Part shown: positions 8,926 to 18,431 of the stretch, piece by piece
Numbering within the stretch: position 1 is the first letter of the stretch
Layout of the letters: the number at the start of each line of letters is the position of its first letter
Origin: an uncultured Clostridia bacterium
GTDB lineage: Bacteria > Bacillota > Clostridia > TANB77 > CAG-508
Assembly (NCBI GenBank): GCA_944391015.1
Contig: CALXRZ010000003.1
Coordinates: 1 to 60,870, forward strand
DNA length: 60,870 nt
Reading direction: 5' to 3'
The notes under the pieces: generated by a model
Database searches by the model: none
What the model was told of the DNA's origin: nothing
Seen by the model: the letters and a program-made list of their open reading frames with translations, nothing else
Made by a program: the position numbers and the translations under genes

Positions 8926-9165
8926 ATGAGACCTAGAGCTATTAGTGTAAAACCTTTAAATGATTATAAATTATTAGTTACCTTTAGTAATAACGAAATT
9001 AAAATTTTTGATGTTAAACCATACTTAGAGTATAAACAATTTAATAATTTAAAAAATATATCTATATTTAATACTGTTAAAATATCTGGTCTATCTATAG
9101 AATGGATTGATGGTACTGATATTTGTCCAGACGAATTGTATAATAACAGTGTTACTGTAAGTTAA
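8926..9165 (+). CDS. DUF2442 domain protein
   Basis: The protein has 79 residues, with the family layout: an RAISVKPLNDYKLLV beta strand pair, FDVKPYLEYK, then IEWIDGTDICPDELY near the end. It is translated right after the DUF4160 gene from an ATG preceded by GGAGTG, so the two are made together. Its function is unknown; in such pairs the DUF2442 partner is sometimes proposed as the antidote, which the sequence here cannot show. Confidence 0.88.
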   Translation: MRPRAISVKPLNDYKLLVTFSNNEIKIFDVKPYLEYKQFNNLKNISIFNTVKISGLSIEWIDGTDICPDELYNNSVTVS

Positions 9166-9187
9166 CTTTTTTATGTTTCTAAAGTTC

Positions 9188-9223
9188 AAAAGTTCTTAAA
9201 GCTTTTCTACTCTAAGAACTTTT
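9188..9223. terminator. Convergent terminator between DUF2442 and spoIIP
   Basis: Eleven-base arms AAAAGTTCTTA and TAAGAACTTTT with flanking A and T runs serve both converging genes. Confidence 0.8.
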
Positions 9224-9239
9224 TTGCTTAAAATAGTTT

Positions 9240-10382
9240 CTACTCCTCCACTAGCACCTCACTTAATACTTTAGACAAATACTTCATACTGTTTAAGCAT
9301 TGCTCCATTGTGTTTCCTGTTGCGCCAACTTCTATTATGCTTGCACCTTTTGCTAGTTGCTGGTTGTACCTACTATCTCTAAGTATTATTGGCTTAAACA
9401 GGCCTGGATATAATTCATTTGCTTTTTCTTGTATTTTTATTGCTAGTTTTAAATTCTCGTTCCAATTATCGTGCTTGCTACCTCCTCCATTACTTCCTAT
9501 AACAAACATCATTTGTGCTGCCTCTTCGTCTCCTATTTTTACGGTTGGTGCATATGAACTATCTCCTATAGCGTCTCTATGTATATCAAATAATATATCT
9601 GTGTTTTCATTTTCTTCTAGTATTTTTGCCACTCCTTTTAGTGACCTATCATATGATGCACTATATGATGGATAGTCATATAATGTGGTGTCGTGAATTA
9701 CATTGTATCCATAGTGTTCTAAGTATTTTGTAAGTTCTGTTCCTACTCTTACCACAGAATACTTTATGTCTGTTGTTCTAAAATTTCCTGACGCTTTATA
9801 TTCGAAATTTTTTGTTGGAGTATAACTTTCGCACGAATGAGTGTGATATATAACTATATCTTTTGTGTTTACATCTACATTTGGAGTAAGCATTTCCTCT
9901 GTAAGCTTTATGTTGTCTGTTTCGTTTCGTATTTTTACCCCATTATATTCACTTGTATATTTTTCTGGTACATTAGTTTCTAGCACTTCTGTTGTTAAAC
10001 CTGTTTCTGCTTCTTTAAGTTCTTCTGTTTTGCTTTCACTTGTCTCTTCATCTTCCTTTTCCGAATTATCACTCTCAGCTTCTAGGCTTGCTACATCCGT
10101 TTTTTCCACACTATCCAAAACACTCAATTCCACTTCCAGAGCCATTTTTAGTGGCTTTTTAGCTTGCTGTGTACTTGTAGTATTTTCTTCCTTTTGTTCA
10201 GATAGTTTTATGCTTGGAATAGCTATATCTAAACATTTTAAAAATGAATTTTTATCTACATTTAATTTTGTTTTAAAGCCAGAGAAGAATTTAGTTAGTG
10301 CCACTGCCACCACTATTGTTACAGTTATTTTTATTAAGTATTTAACAATATCTTTTAACTCAATTACGGCTAAATTTATCAT
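9240..10382 (-). CDS. spoIIP: Stage II sporulation protein P, peptidoglycan amidase
   Basis: SpoIIP is the membrane-anchored amidase and endopeptidase that works with SpoIID to thin septal peptidoglycan during engulfment. A membrane helix lies at about residues 13-33, then a low-complexity acidic linker, then the amidase domain with IYHTHSCESY, ILFDIHRDAIG and SIIEVGATGNT; the two His and the Glu are the expected zinc ligands. The ATG at 10382 follows GGGGGAT; the frame could extend 12 residues further without a binding site. It stands alone between terminators. Its presence with sigK argues for a spore former. Confidence 0.93.
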   Translation of the reverse strand: MINLAVIELKDIVKYLIKITVTIVVAVALTKFFSGFKTKLNVDKNSFLKCLDIAIPSIKLSEQKEENTTSTQQAKKPLKMALEVELSVLDSVEKTDVASLEAESDNSEKEDEETSESKTEELKEAETGLTTEVLETNVPEKYTSEYNGVKIRNETDNIKLTEEMLTPNVDVNTKDIVIYHTHSCESYTPTKNFEYKASGNFRTTDIKYSVVRVGTELTKYLEHYGYNVIHDTTLYDYPSYSASYDRSLKGVAKILEENENTDILFDIHRDAIGDSSYAPTVKIGDEEAAQMMFVIGSNGGGSKHDNWNENLKLAIKIQEKANELYPGLFKPIILRDSRYNQQLAKGASIIEVGATGNTMEQCLNSMKYLSKVLSEVLVEE

Positions 10383-10465
10383 ATATCCCCCATAAAAAAC
10401 TTTTATATATAATAACATTGTACAAGTATGCTATATATAAATATATGCTTTAGAGCAAAAAAATA

Positions 10466-10489
10466 TAACCTAAAATGATATTTAGGTTA
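10466..10489 (-). terminator. Terminator after hisS
   Basis: Nine-base perfect arms TAACCTAAA and TTTAGGTTA close a six-base loop, followed on the minus strand by a run of seven T. Confidence 0.85.
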
Positions 10490-10563
10490 CATTTTTCATT
10501 TAATTTGTTTTATAAATTTTAATCTCATAGACATTTTTTGAAATTAACTTATCTTTTGAATGT

Positions 10564-11877
10564 CTATCTATTTTTTAAAATTTCAATCATTTTCTCAACG
10601 CTCATTTCCTCTTGCTCGCCTGATTCCATATTCTTTAAAGAAACTGTTCCGTTTTTTTCCTCTTCCTCTCCAATTACTGCTACATAAGGAATTTTTAATT
10701 TATCTGCATATTTGAATTTAGCTTTTATTTTTTTGTTTTCTAAGTATACATCTGTATTTATTCCTTCGTCTCTAATTTTAGTTGCTACTTCTAATGCTCT
10801 TGAAATGTCATCTGTCATTGATACAACTAGAACTTTTGAAATTGACTCATCTTTTTCGTTTAATATATTAAGCTCACTTAGTTTTGAGAATAATCTAGTT
10901 AAGCCTATTGATACCCCAACTCCTGGCATTTTTTTATCTGTATAAAATTCTGCTAGGTTATCATATCTTCCACCAGAACATACACTTCCTAGTTCTCTAT
11001 AGTCATCTAAAAATGTTTCGTATACTGTACCTGTGTAATAGTCTAATCCTCTTGCAATTGTTAAATCTACTTTAAAGTTTGAGTCTGGTACTCCAAACAG
11101 TCTTACATATTTTACTACTTGTTTTAATTCGTTTAGTCCTTGTAAAAATAGTTCATTTGTAAAGTTTAAGTTTTCTAACTTTTGTAGTTTTTCGTCAGTG
11201 GTTCCGTCTATTTCTATAAAGTTTAAAATTTTTTGTATTTTTTCATCTGCTACCTTTAAATCTTGTAAGCATTTTACTACATTTTCTCTTCCTATTTTTT
11301 CTAGTTTATCAATTATTCTCATTATTTCTACAGATTGCTCTTCTAGGTTTAATTCTGCAAATAATCCATTTAAAAGTTTTCTATTATTTATTCTGATAGT
11401 AAACTTATCAAAACCAAATTCTTTTATGGTTGTATAAATTACACTTGGCATTTCTGCATCATTTACTATGCTTAGCTCTCCATCTCCAATTATATCTATA
11501 TCACATTGATAAAATTCTCTATATCTTCCTTTTTGTGGCCTTTCTCCCCTATATACCTTGCCTATTTGATATCTTTTAAATGGAAAACTTATATCATTGT
11601 TATATTCGCAAATATATTTAGCAAGTGGAACTGTTAAGTCAAAACGTAATGCTAAGTCTGTTTCTCCTTTATTAAATCGATAAATTTGCTTTTCTGTTTC
11701 TCCTCCTGCTTTGGCAAGAAGTACATCTGCCATTTCTATTATTGGAGTATCTAGTGGAAGAAAGCCAAATTTTTCGTATGATTTTCTTATTTTATCTACT
11801 AAACTGTTAAACTTTATTTGGTCTGCCGGTAATAATTCCATAAAGCCCGGCAATGTTCTTGGTTCTACTTTACTCAT
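10564..11877 (-). CDS. hisS: Histidine-tRNA ligase
   Basis: A class II synthetase that charges tRNA-His. Motif 2 is clear (YRGERPQKGRYREFYQ), as are the histidine loops RGLDYYTGTVYE and motif 3 (GVSIGLTRL). The start LPGFMELLPADQ corresponds to motif 1 of the short form. The C-terminal anticodon-binding domain begins near residue 335. At 437 residues it is slightly longer than the usual 420. No T-box leader is visible upstream: only about 50 bases separate it from the MBL hydrolase gene, and both belong to the relA-MBL-hisS run. Confidence 0.96.
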   Translation of the reverse strand: MSKVEPRTLPGFMELLPADQIKFNSLVDKIRKSYEKFGFLPLDTPIIEMADVLLAKAGGETEKQIYRFNKGETDLALRFDLTVPLAKYICEYNNDISFPFKRYQIGKVYRGERPQKGRYREFYQCDIDIIGDGELSIVNDAEMPSVIYTTIKEFGFDKFTIRINNRKLLNGLFAELNLEEQSVEIMRIIDKLEKIGRENVVKCLQDLKVADEKIQKILNFIEIDGTTDEKLQKLENLNFTNELFLQGLNELKQVVKYVRLFGVPDSNFKVDLTIARGLDYYTGTVYETFLDDYRELGSVCSGGRYDNLAEFYTDKKMPGVGVSIGLTRLFSKLSELNILNEKDESISKVLVVSMTDDISRALEVATKIRDEGINTDVYLENKKIKAKFKYADKLKIPYVAVIGEEEEKNGTVSLKNMESGEQEEMSVEKMIEILKNR

Positions 11878-11930
11878 TTAAAAACCTCCTCTTTTTATAT
11901 CAATAATAATTTTTATTTTTTATCTTTACC

Positions 11931-12581
11931 CTATTCTTCTCCTGGCATCAAATTATAGTAAATAGGCTCCTCTTCTACAATTCTAGTTGGTATTCCGTGC
12001 CCAGGATACACTATTGTTTCATCTGGTAATACTAATAATTTATTTGATATAGAAGCAATTATATCGTCAAAACTGCTAGTTGGTAAGTCCGTTCTTCCCC
12101 ACATTCCTTTAAAAAGTGTGTCTCCCGAAAATAGCATTTTTTCTTTTTCACAGTATAAACTGCTTCCACCTTTTGTATGCCCCGGTGTATGAATTACTTT
12201 AAATTCCAAATCTCCTATATGCAGTAAATCTCCATCATTTACTCTAGCATCTGCCTCTAAACGTATAGGCTTTTCAGACATAAAACCTGTTAAGTTTACT
12301 TCTGGCTTTTCTAGTCCTTCATAATCATCTGTCTGTATTAGTATTTTACCACCTTTAATATTTTTAAGCTCCTCTGCTGCTCCTATATGATCTCCGTGGC
12401 AATGTGTTAAATATATATACTTTAATTTTGCTCCAATTATATTTAGCAATTCTAAAATTTTATCACACTCGCCAGCTGGGTCTATTACCATTGTTTCTTT
12501 TGTATTTTCATCCTCTACTATATAACAATTTGTGACTATATTTGCTATACTAGATGTTAATCTTAATTCTTTTAGTAACAT
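11931..12581 (-). CDS. MBL-fold metal hydrolase, glyoxalase II-like
   Basis: The HxHxDH zinc motif is in THCHGDHIGA, with further ligands in IHTPGHTKGG and the Asp in FSGDTLF, and a late VYPGHG. It is 216 residues long, like YqgX/GloB-type proteins of Firmicutes. The substrate could be a thioester such as a hydroxyacyl-thiol, but nothing here decides this. It starts 11 bases after relA and likely shares its transcript, an arrangement (relA, MBL hydrolase, hisS) common in Clostridia. Confidence 0.88.
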   Translation of the reverse strand: MLLKELRLTSSIANIVTNCYIVEDENTKETMVIDPAGECDKILELLNIIGAKLKYIYLTHCHGDHIGAAEELKNIKGGKILIQTDDYEGLEKPEVNLTGFMSEKPIRLEADARVNDGDLLHIGDLEFKVIHTPGHTKGGSSLYCEKEKMLFSGDTLFKGMWGRTDLPTSSFDDIIASISNKLLVLPDETIVYPGHGIPTRIVEEEPIYYNLMPGEE

Positions 12582-12592
12582 TGTTTTTCTCC

Positions 12593-14794
12593 TTATTGTT
12601 TTTTTCTTTTTACTTCATATACACTGTCTACTTTTCTTAAATTCTTTAGCACATTGTTTAGTTTTTCTGTATTTTCAACTTCTATTGTTAATTCTATAAC
12701 TGCTATTCTTTCTCTGTTAGTTTTAGATGCAACTGCTATTATGTTACATTTATTATCCCCTAGCACTTTAACTACATCTGCTAAAAGTCCTATCCTATCG
12801 TTTGCATATACTTCTATATCAGCACTGTAAGATGTTTTTTTAGTATCGCTCCAGTATACATCTATTATTCTATTTCCTTCTTCTAAAAGTTTTTTAGTAT
12901 TTACGCAGTCTGTTCTATGAACCGATACGCCTCTTCCTCTTGTTATATACCCTATTATTTCGTCTCCCGGAACAGGGTTACAACATTTAGAAAGTTTTAC
13001 TAAGCAATTATCTATTCCTTTAACTATAATTCCATTTTGTGATGGCTTTTCCTTGTGTACTTTTTCTTTAGATAAAGCCTCTAATGTTTTTTCTATGTCA
13101 TCTTCTTTATGTACTTTTTTGTATTCTTCAAGCATTCTAGCTATTATTTTTCCAGATGATATAGAGCCAAAGCCAACACTTGCATACATATCATCTATTG
13201 TGTTATATTTATACCTATTTAATGCTGCATTTATAAATTCTGGCTTAAACAAATCATCGTGTTTTACACCTATTTTTTTAAGCTCTCTTTCTATTATTTC
13301 TTTGCCTTTTTCTATGTTTTCTTCTCTTAGATTCTTTTTAAACCAAGATAGAATTTTGTTTCTTGCTCCAGAACTTTTTACAAATTTAAGCCAGTCTCTG
13401 CTTGGTCCTTTTGCTTGGTCTGAAGTTAGTATTTCAACTATATCTCCACTTTTTAAAGGTGTTATAATTGGCATCATTTTGCTATTTATTTTGCACCCTA
13501 CCATATGATGCCCTATTTGCTCGTGTATTTGATAAGCAAAATCTATTGGTGTCGCACCTTTTGGAAGTACTTTTATTGCTCCTTTTGGTGTAAATACATA
13601 AACTTCATCCTCAAATAATTCTTTTTTTAGTGTTTGCATAAACTCTTCTGGGTCTTGCATTTCGCTTTGCCATTCCAAAGTTTCCCTAACCCAAGCAAGC
13701 TTGTCTTCCTCTACTTTTACATTTGCTTTTTTACCACTAAAGAAGCTTGATTCTTTATAGGCCCAATGCGCAGCAATACCGTATTCAGCAATTCTGTGCA
13801 TATCCCACGTACGAATTTGTACTTCAAAAGGTGTTCCTTTAGGTCCTATTAAGGTTGTATGTAATGATTGATACATATTTGGCTTTGGCACTGCTATATA
13901 GTCTTTAAACCTACCTGGCATTGGATTATATAAGTCGTGCACAATTCCAAGTGCTGCATAGCAATCTTTTACAGAGTTTACAATAATTCTTAGTGCAAAT
14001 AAGTCGTAAATTTGGTCTAAGGTTGAATTGTCTCTTTTCATTTTTCTATATATACTGTATAAATGCTTTGCTCTTCCAGTTACTTCTGCATCTATTTTTT
14101 GTTTTTTAAGCTCTGCTTTAATTTGGTCCATTATTAAGTCAATGAACTTTAATCTTTCTTCTCTTTTTTTATCTATTCCTTCTACTATTTCTCTAAATTC
14201 TTCTGGATATAGGTATTTGAATGATAAATCTTCTAATTCCCATTTTAAAGAATACACACCTAGCCTATTCGCAAGAGGCGCATATAGTTCCATTGTTTCT
14301 TTGGCATTTGCTATTTGTCTATCTCTTGACAAATATTTTAGTGTTCTCATATTATGAAGTCTGTCTGCAAGTTTTATTAAAATTACACGAATGTCCTTTC
14401 CCATTGCAAGGAACATTTTCCTGTAATTTTCTACTTGTTGCTCTTCCACACTAGCATACTGCAATTTACTTAATTTGGTTACACCATCTACCATATATGC
14501 AACTTCTGAATTAAACTCTTTTTCTAGGTCTGCATATGTTGTATCTGTGTCCTCTAATACGTCGTGTAAAAGCGCTGCACATATAGTGTTGTCATCCATT
14601 CCTAATGTAGCAAGTGTATATGCAACTTGCACAGGGTGAATGATATATGGCTCACCTGATTTTCTTAATTGGTCTCCGTGTTTTGCCTTTGCATATTCAT
14701 AAGCCTTTTGTATTATTTTAACATCTCGTCTTCCTTTTTGTTTTTTTACTGTAGATATTATATCTTCTATTCCTACTTCTTTATATTCTGACAT
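12593..14794 (-). CDS. relA: Bifunctional (p)ppGpp synthase/hydrolase
   Basis: Makes and degrades the alarmone (p)ppGpp, controlling the stringent response. The N-terminal HD hydrolase is intact (CAALLHDVLEDTDTT), followed by the synthetase domain with RFKDYIAVPKPNMYQSLHTT and FEVQIRTW. A TGS domain (VYVFTPKGAIKVLPKGATPIDFAY) and a C-terminal ACT domain (DRIGLLADVVKVL) complete the long form, about 733 residues. The start at 14794 follows GGGGGGAT; the longer frame to 14830 lacks a site. His codons here are CAC before G and CAT elsewhere, an example of the CATG avoidance noted in the findings. Confidence 0.96.
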   Translation of the reverse strand: MSEYKEVGIEDIISTVKKQKGRRDVKIIQKAYEYAKAKHGDQLRKSGEPYIIHPVQVAYTLATLGMDDNTICAALLHDVLEDTDTTYADLEKEFNSEVAYMVDGVTKLSKLQYASVEEQQVENYRKMFLAMGKDIRVILIKLADRLHNMRTLKYLSRDRQIANAKETMELYAPLANRLGVYSLKWELEDLSFKYLYPEEFREIVEGIDKKREERLKFIDLIMDQIKAELKKQKIDAEVTGRAKHLYSIYRKMKRDNSTLDQIYDLFALRIIVNSVKDCYAALGIVHDLYNPMPGRFKDYIAVPKPNMYQSLHTTLIGPKGTPFEVQIRTWDMHRIAEYGIAAHWAYKESSFFSGKKANVKVEEDKLAWVRETLEWQSEMQDPEEFMQTLKKELFEDEVYVFTPKGAIKVLPKGATPIDFAYQIHEQIGHHMVGCKINSKMMPIITPLKSGDIVEILTSDQAKGPSRDWLKFVKSSGARNKILSWFKKNLREENIEKGKEIIERELKKIGVKHDDLFKPEFINAALNRYKYNTIDDMYASVGFGSISSGKIIARMLEEYKKVHKEDDIEKTLEALSKEKVHKEKPSQNGIIVKGIDNCLVKLSKCCNPVPGDEIIGYITRGRGVSVHRTDCVNTKKLLEEGNRIIDVYWSDTKKTSYSADIEVYANDRIGLLADVVKVLGDNKCNIIAVASKTNRERIAVIELTIEVENTEKLNNVLKNLRKVDSVYEVKRKKQ

Positions 14795-14905
14795 AGAATC
14801 CCCCCTTACTGAATTATTTAGTATTTTCATAGATTATTTTTATCTTATATAGTATGATTTTCTTCTTCTTTTACTAAACTTCGCATTTGTTCGTTTCTTT
14901 CTTAG

Positions 14906-16591
14906 TTAGTATGATTTTCTTAAATCTTTCATTACTATTTGTATACTATCATTTCCATTAAATGAATTTATTTCTAAGCTTCCTACGACATCAACTTTAT
15001 CATCTAAAAGATATTTTTCTGATAATTCTCCCATATTAAAACCTATTGCATCTATCATAAAGTTGTCTTCTTTTAAGGTTAACTTTAAATGCTTTCCCTC
15101 TGATAATGCTCTAATAGAATTGATTTTCAAATTTTTAAATAAGAAAAGTGGAGTTTTATTTGCTTCTCCAAAAGGCTCTAACATTTTTAAACTTTTTACA
15201 CTATCTATATCAATATTTTTTAGTTGTACTTCACTATCTATATTTATTATTGGAACAATTTTATCTATATCACATTTTTTTGCATACTCTTCTAACTTTG
15301 TTTTAAATTCATTAAACTTATCTTTTGCTACAGTTACACCGACTGCCATTGCGTGCCCACCAAATTTTTCTAGCTCTGCACTGCAATTCATTAAAGCTTC
15401 GTGTAAATCAAACCCAGGAATGCTTCTGCCCGAACCTTTTCCGATATTATTTTCAAAACAGATTAAAATTGATGGCTTAAAATACATATCTGTAACCTTT
15501 GAGGCAACTATACCAATAATGCCGTGATGCCATCCTTCTCCACCAACTATTATGCACGCATTATTATTTTCTTCATTTTCTATTTTTTCTTTTGCCTCAT
15601 CAAAAATTCTTTTCTCTATAGACTGTCTTTCTGTGTTATATTCATTAAGTTTTATAGCGAGCTTTTTTGCAGTTTCATAATCCTTTGCTAAAAATAAATC
15701 TAAAGCAATCTGCTCGTGCCCCATCCTTCCACAGGCATTTATTCGTGGCGCAACACCAAATGAAATTGTTCCTGAGTCTATACTCTTAAAGCCTACTACT
15801 TCTAATAAAGCTTTAAGCCCTATGTTTCGTGTTTGATTTACAAGCATTAGCCCAAGCTTTGCTATAACCCTGTTTTCATCAACTAGTGGAACAATGTCCG
15901 AAATTGTACCAATACATACAATATCTAAATATTTCAAATATTCCTTTTCTTCTAAATTTAGCTTTATAGAAATTGCTTGTATAAGTTTAAATACAACCCC
16001 CACCCCGGCTAGCTGATTAAATGGATATTCATTATCTTTTCTTTTAGCATCAACCACTGCTAACGCATTCGGTAGAGTCTGCGCTGGTTCGTGATGGTCT
16101 GTTATTAAAACCTCCATACCTAAAGAATTTGCATAGTCAACTTCATCTATTCCAGAAATTCCACAATCAACCGTAATCATAAGTCTATGGCCATCATCAA
16201 AAACTTTCTTAATCGCCTTTTTATTCAATCCATAGCCTTCATCTAGCCTGTTTGGAATATATGAGTCTACTTCTAGCCCTCGCTCTTCTAAAAAGCTTTT
16301 TAGTACAGTTATACTTGTAATTCCATCAGCATCATAATCACCATAAATAATAATTTTTTCATTATTATCAATAGCCTTTAAAATTCTATCAACTGCAATT
16401 TCCATATCTGGCATTAAAAACGGATTATGAAAATCATTTCTTGTAGGATTCATAAATAGGTCTATATTTTCTTTTTCTGTTATTCCTTTATTAAGTAGAA
16501 CTCTTGCAAGAAGCTCGTTCAAATTATACTTTTGCATAAATTCTTTTAGCTTTTTTTCATCTATCTCATAGCATTCCCATTTTTTATTCAT
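14906..16591 (-). CDS. recJ: Single-stranded-DNA-specific exonuclease RecJ
   Basis: A 5'-3' exonuclease for recombination and mismatch repair. DHH motifs are visible in order: YGDYDADGITS (motif I), the Asp in ITVDCGISG, DHHEP (motif III), and the DHHA1 part with GSGRSIPGFDLHEAL and GGHAMAVGV; an OB-like end follows. At 561 residues it is the short E. coli-like form without the extra Bacillus C-terminal domain. The gene is followed by relA after 111 bases, its usual neighbour in Clostridia. Confidence 0.95.
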   Translation of the reverse strand: MNKKWECYEIDEKKLKEFMQKYNLNELLARVLLNKGITEKENIDLFMNPTRNDFHNPFLMPDMEIAVDRILKAIDNNEKIIIYGDYDADGITSITVLKSFLEERGLEVDSYIPNRLDEGYGLNKKAIKKVFDDGHRLMITVDCGISGIDEVDYANSLGMEVLITDHHEPAQTLPNALAVVDAKRKDNEYPFNQLAGVGVVFKLIQAISIKLNLEEKEYLKYLDIVCIGTISDIVPLVDENRVIAKLGLMLVNQTRNIGLKALLEVVGFKSIDSGTISFGVAPRINACGRMGHEQIALDLFLAKDYETAKKLAIKLNEYNTERQSIEKRIFDEAKEKIENEENNNACIIVGGEGWHHGIIGIVASKVTDMYFKPSILICFENNIGKGSGRSIPGFDLHEALMNCSAELEKFGGHAMAVGVTVAKDKFNEFKTKLEEYAKKCDIDKIVPIINIDSEVQLKNIDIDSVKSLKMLEPFGEANKTPLFLFKNLKINSIRALSEGKHLKLTLKEDNFMIDAIGFNMGELSEKYLLDDKVDVVGSLEINSFNGNDSIQIVMKDLRKSY

Positions 16592-16674
16592 TAAAATCTC
16601 CTTAAAATAACAATTTTACAATCTATTTTACTACAAATTAGCAATTTTTTAAAGGGGTTGAGCAGAAATTTTTT

Positions 16675-16725
16675 GGCACCTTGGTGCCTGTCACAAAAGT
16701 GCCATTTGGCACTTTTGGGGACAGG
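16675..16725. repeat. Dispersed palindrome, CCTGTC...GGGGACAGG type
   Basis: Contains GGCACCTTGGTGCC followed by a long stem, CCTGTCACAAAAGTGCC against GGCACTTTTGGGGACAGG. Relatives lie at 18432-18483 (inverted) and 56892-56918. It resembles REP-like repeats spread by IS200-type transposases in Firmicutes; no such transposase is in the window. Confidence 0.7.
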
Positions 16726-16744
16726 TTTCATTTACGCAACAAAA

Positions 16745-16776
16745 AAGAAGCTAATTTAGTTTAAGCTTAGCTTCTT
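16745..16776 (-). terminator. Terminator after the metallopeptidase gene
   Basis: Ten-base arms AAGAAGCTAA and TTAGCTTCTT with a 12-nt loop, followed on the minus strand by a T run. Confidence 0.75.
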
Positions 16777-16908
16777 CGTTTTACTTTTTATCTTACAATT
16801 TTTTACTTAATTTATCCATACTAACTTGCCATCTCTGTTGTGTAGTGTAGTCTACTTTACTAACTTTCTATATTTGTTGTGTAGTCTACTTTTCAATTAT
16901 ATAAATTT

Positions 16909-17616
16909 TTAGAATATCAAACCTATTATGCACAGAAATACAATTTTTAATATAATTCCTACTATAAGATAAAAATTTGTAAGTGGTATACCAATTTTGT
17001 TTAACTTTGCCATATTTTCTAATAATATATCTACTTCTTCTTTCGTTATATTAGTACTCGTTTTTGCTGTTTCTTCCATATATTCTTTTGCAACATAAAA
17101 TGCCTTAGTCATTGCATCTGTTTCTAGGTATGCCTTTATAACGTAACTGATTATACCTATTCCAATATATATTTGAACAAATACAAACCCCCCTAGCACA
17201 TTAAATAAAACTAGAAATATTGCTACTAAAAAATATAATAAAGATATATTTGAGAATATAAAATTGAATAATAGCATTGCTCTACTTTGCACTGAATGTA
17301 GGCACTCGTGCGCAATTGTTTGTATTCTAGTAAAAGTATCTTTTATATTTGCTATAATAATTTTATCAGATACTGCTATATACAAACTTGTTTTGGAACC
17401 TTTTTCTTCCTCTATGTTTACTTTTTTATTATCTAATTTTTCCAAAATTGTAATGCAAATTTCTTTATTATCTGGAAATTTACTTGCTATTTTATTTAGC
17501 TCTTTATCATATCCTATTTCTTTTATCTTTTTTAAGTCTTTAAGGTGAATATTTAGTCCTATTTTTAATAGTATAATTGATATTATCATTATTGCTATAG
17601 TTATTATATATTCCAT
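16909..17616 (-). CDS. Membrane zinc metallopeptidase, YugP-like
   Basis: The N-terminal helix (about 3-22) anchors the protein; the zincin motif HECLH lies at about residue 105 in TIAHECLHSVQSR, followed by two more hydrophobic segments (about 112-165), a possible third ligand Glu in AYLETDAM, and a last helix at the end. This layout matches the YugP/Zn_peptidase_2 group more than classical HtpX, though the sequence is divergent. The substrate is unknown. It is a single gene with its own terminator, after a 335-base gap from ylbF. Confidence 0.65.
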   Translation of the reverse strand: MEYIITIAIMIISIILLKIGLNIHLKDLKKIKEIGYDKELNKIASKFPDNKEICITILEKLDNKKVNIEEEKGSKTSLYIAVSDKIIIANIKDTFTRIQTIAHECLHSVQSRAMLLFNFIFSNISLLYFLVAIFLVLFNVLGGFVFVQIYIGIGIISYVIKAYLETDAMTKAFYVAKEYMEETAKTSTNITKEEVDILLENMAKLNKIGIPLTNFYLIVGIILKIVFLCIIGLIF

Positions 17617-17951
17617 TTGCTATTGCTCCTTTTCCTATTTTATAGTTTGTTCAAATTTTATTGCTTTGCACTATTTTAATTATATTCTGTTTTTGCCACA
17701 AATACTTTTTCTAAAAAGCATTTTATATTATCTACGAGCATTTTATACAAAGCAAAGCTTTTGGTATACTATAATAGCATATCAAAAGCCTAATAAGAAC
17801 CTGCCCCGACATAGAAATCAAGATTGCAGTCTGGTACCCCAGAACCTTGTTGTCTTCTACAATAACAACTATTTTCACACATAATATCGACATTTTTTCT
17901 ATTTGTAATAATATATTTTTTTATGAATTATTATAACTTTTCCAAATATTT
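17617..17951. other. Gene-free stretch with GC-rich structured patch
   Basis: The minus strand has a possible promoter (TTACAA, 16 bases, TATTAT near 17885-17915). It is followed by an unusually GC-rich patch with a UCUGG-GGUA-CCAGA hairpin, a half-copy of the GGGGACAGG repeat (17795-17807), and a stem GCTTTTG...CAAAAGC near 17757-17790. It could be a small RNA or just repeat debris; I could not match it to a known RNA family. Confidence 0.3.
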
Positions 17952-18284
17952 TTAAAGTACATCTCTTATTGCTTCTGCTATAATTTTATTCACATCTGCT
18001 ATCATTACATTAAATTTCACTTCTAAATCAAAGTAATTTTTTATTTGTTCATCTTGAACTAACATTGCATACATTTCTTCTAACTTTTTTGTTTTTTCTT
18101 CGTCTCTATTTTCGCCAGTGTATTGTGTTAGTTGAACTTCGTATCTAAGTTGTTCGAATTCTTCAATCTTCTTTTTTAAAGTTGGATTAGACATAATCTC
18201 GTCTTTTAGTTTTTTATATGATTTATACTCTTCTGATTCACGAATTTCTTTTGCTAGCTTATTAGCTGTGTCGTATACGTTCAT
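17952..18284 (-). CDS. YlbF/YmcA family regulator
   Basis: An all-helical 110-residue protein with the family layout: AKEIRESEEYKSYKKLKDEI, NPTLKKKIEEFEQLRYEVQ and the end VKFNVMIADVNKIIAEAI. In Bacillus, YlbF forms a complex with YmcA and YaaT that acts with RNase Y on mRNA maturation and affects sporulation and biofilm. Whether a matching complex exists here cannot be seen in the window; no YmcA or YaaT gene is present. A clear binding site (AGGAGAGA) precedes the ATG. Confidence 0.85.
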   Translation of the reverse strand: MNVYDTANKLAKEIRESEEYKSYKKLKDEIMSNPTLKKKIEEFEQLRYEVQLTQYTGENRDEEKTKKLEEMYAMLVQDEQIKNYFDLEVKFNVMIADVNKIIAEAIRDVL

Positions 18285-18431
18285 AAATTTATCTCTCCTA
18301 ATAAATTATATTTTCAAGAGGACTGCCTCTAAAACTGACAAAAATGCCAGAAAAGAGCCTGTCCGTCAAAGGCACACAGTTTTTGTCTCATTTATGTCTG
18401 TTCTAAAAGCTGACAAGCTTGTTTATTTTAA

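Larger units (their letters stand above)
16592..16908. other. Gene-free stretch with a palindromic repeat and a terminator
   Basis: No coding frame is seen. It holds the GGGGACAGG-type repeat and a terminator, both listed, plus two near copies of a TTGTTGTGTAGTCTACTTT-like stretch around 16836-16892. Confidence 0.55.

Noticed and set aside
11878-11930. Possible T-box leader before hisS
   Set aside because: Only about 50 bases are available, with no specifier or T-box sequence (TGGNACC).
14847-14935. 14-base direct repeat at the end of recJ (AGTATGATTTTCTT at two places)
   Set aside because: A real short repeat, but too short to support a mobile element or regulatory role; probably a local slip duplication.
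17760-17880. 6S RNA or SRP RNA
   Set aside because: No conserved 6S bubble pairing or SRP GGAAGGAAGCAGC-like apical loop could be matched; kept only as an unassigned structured patch.
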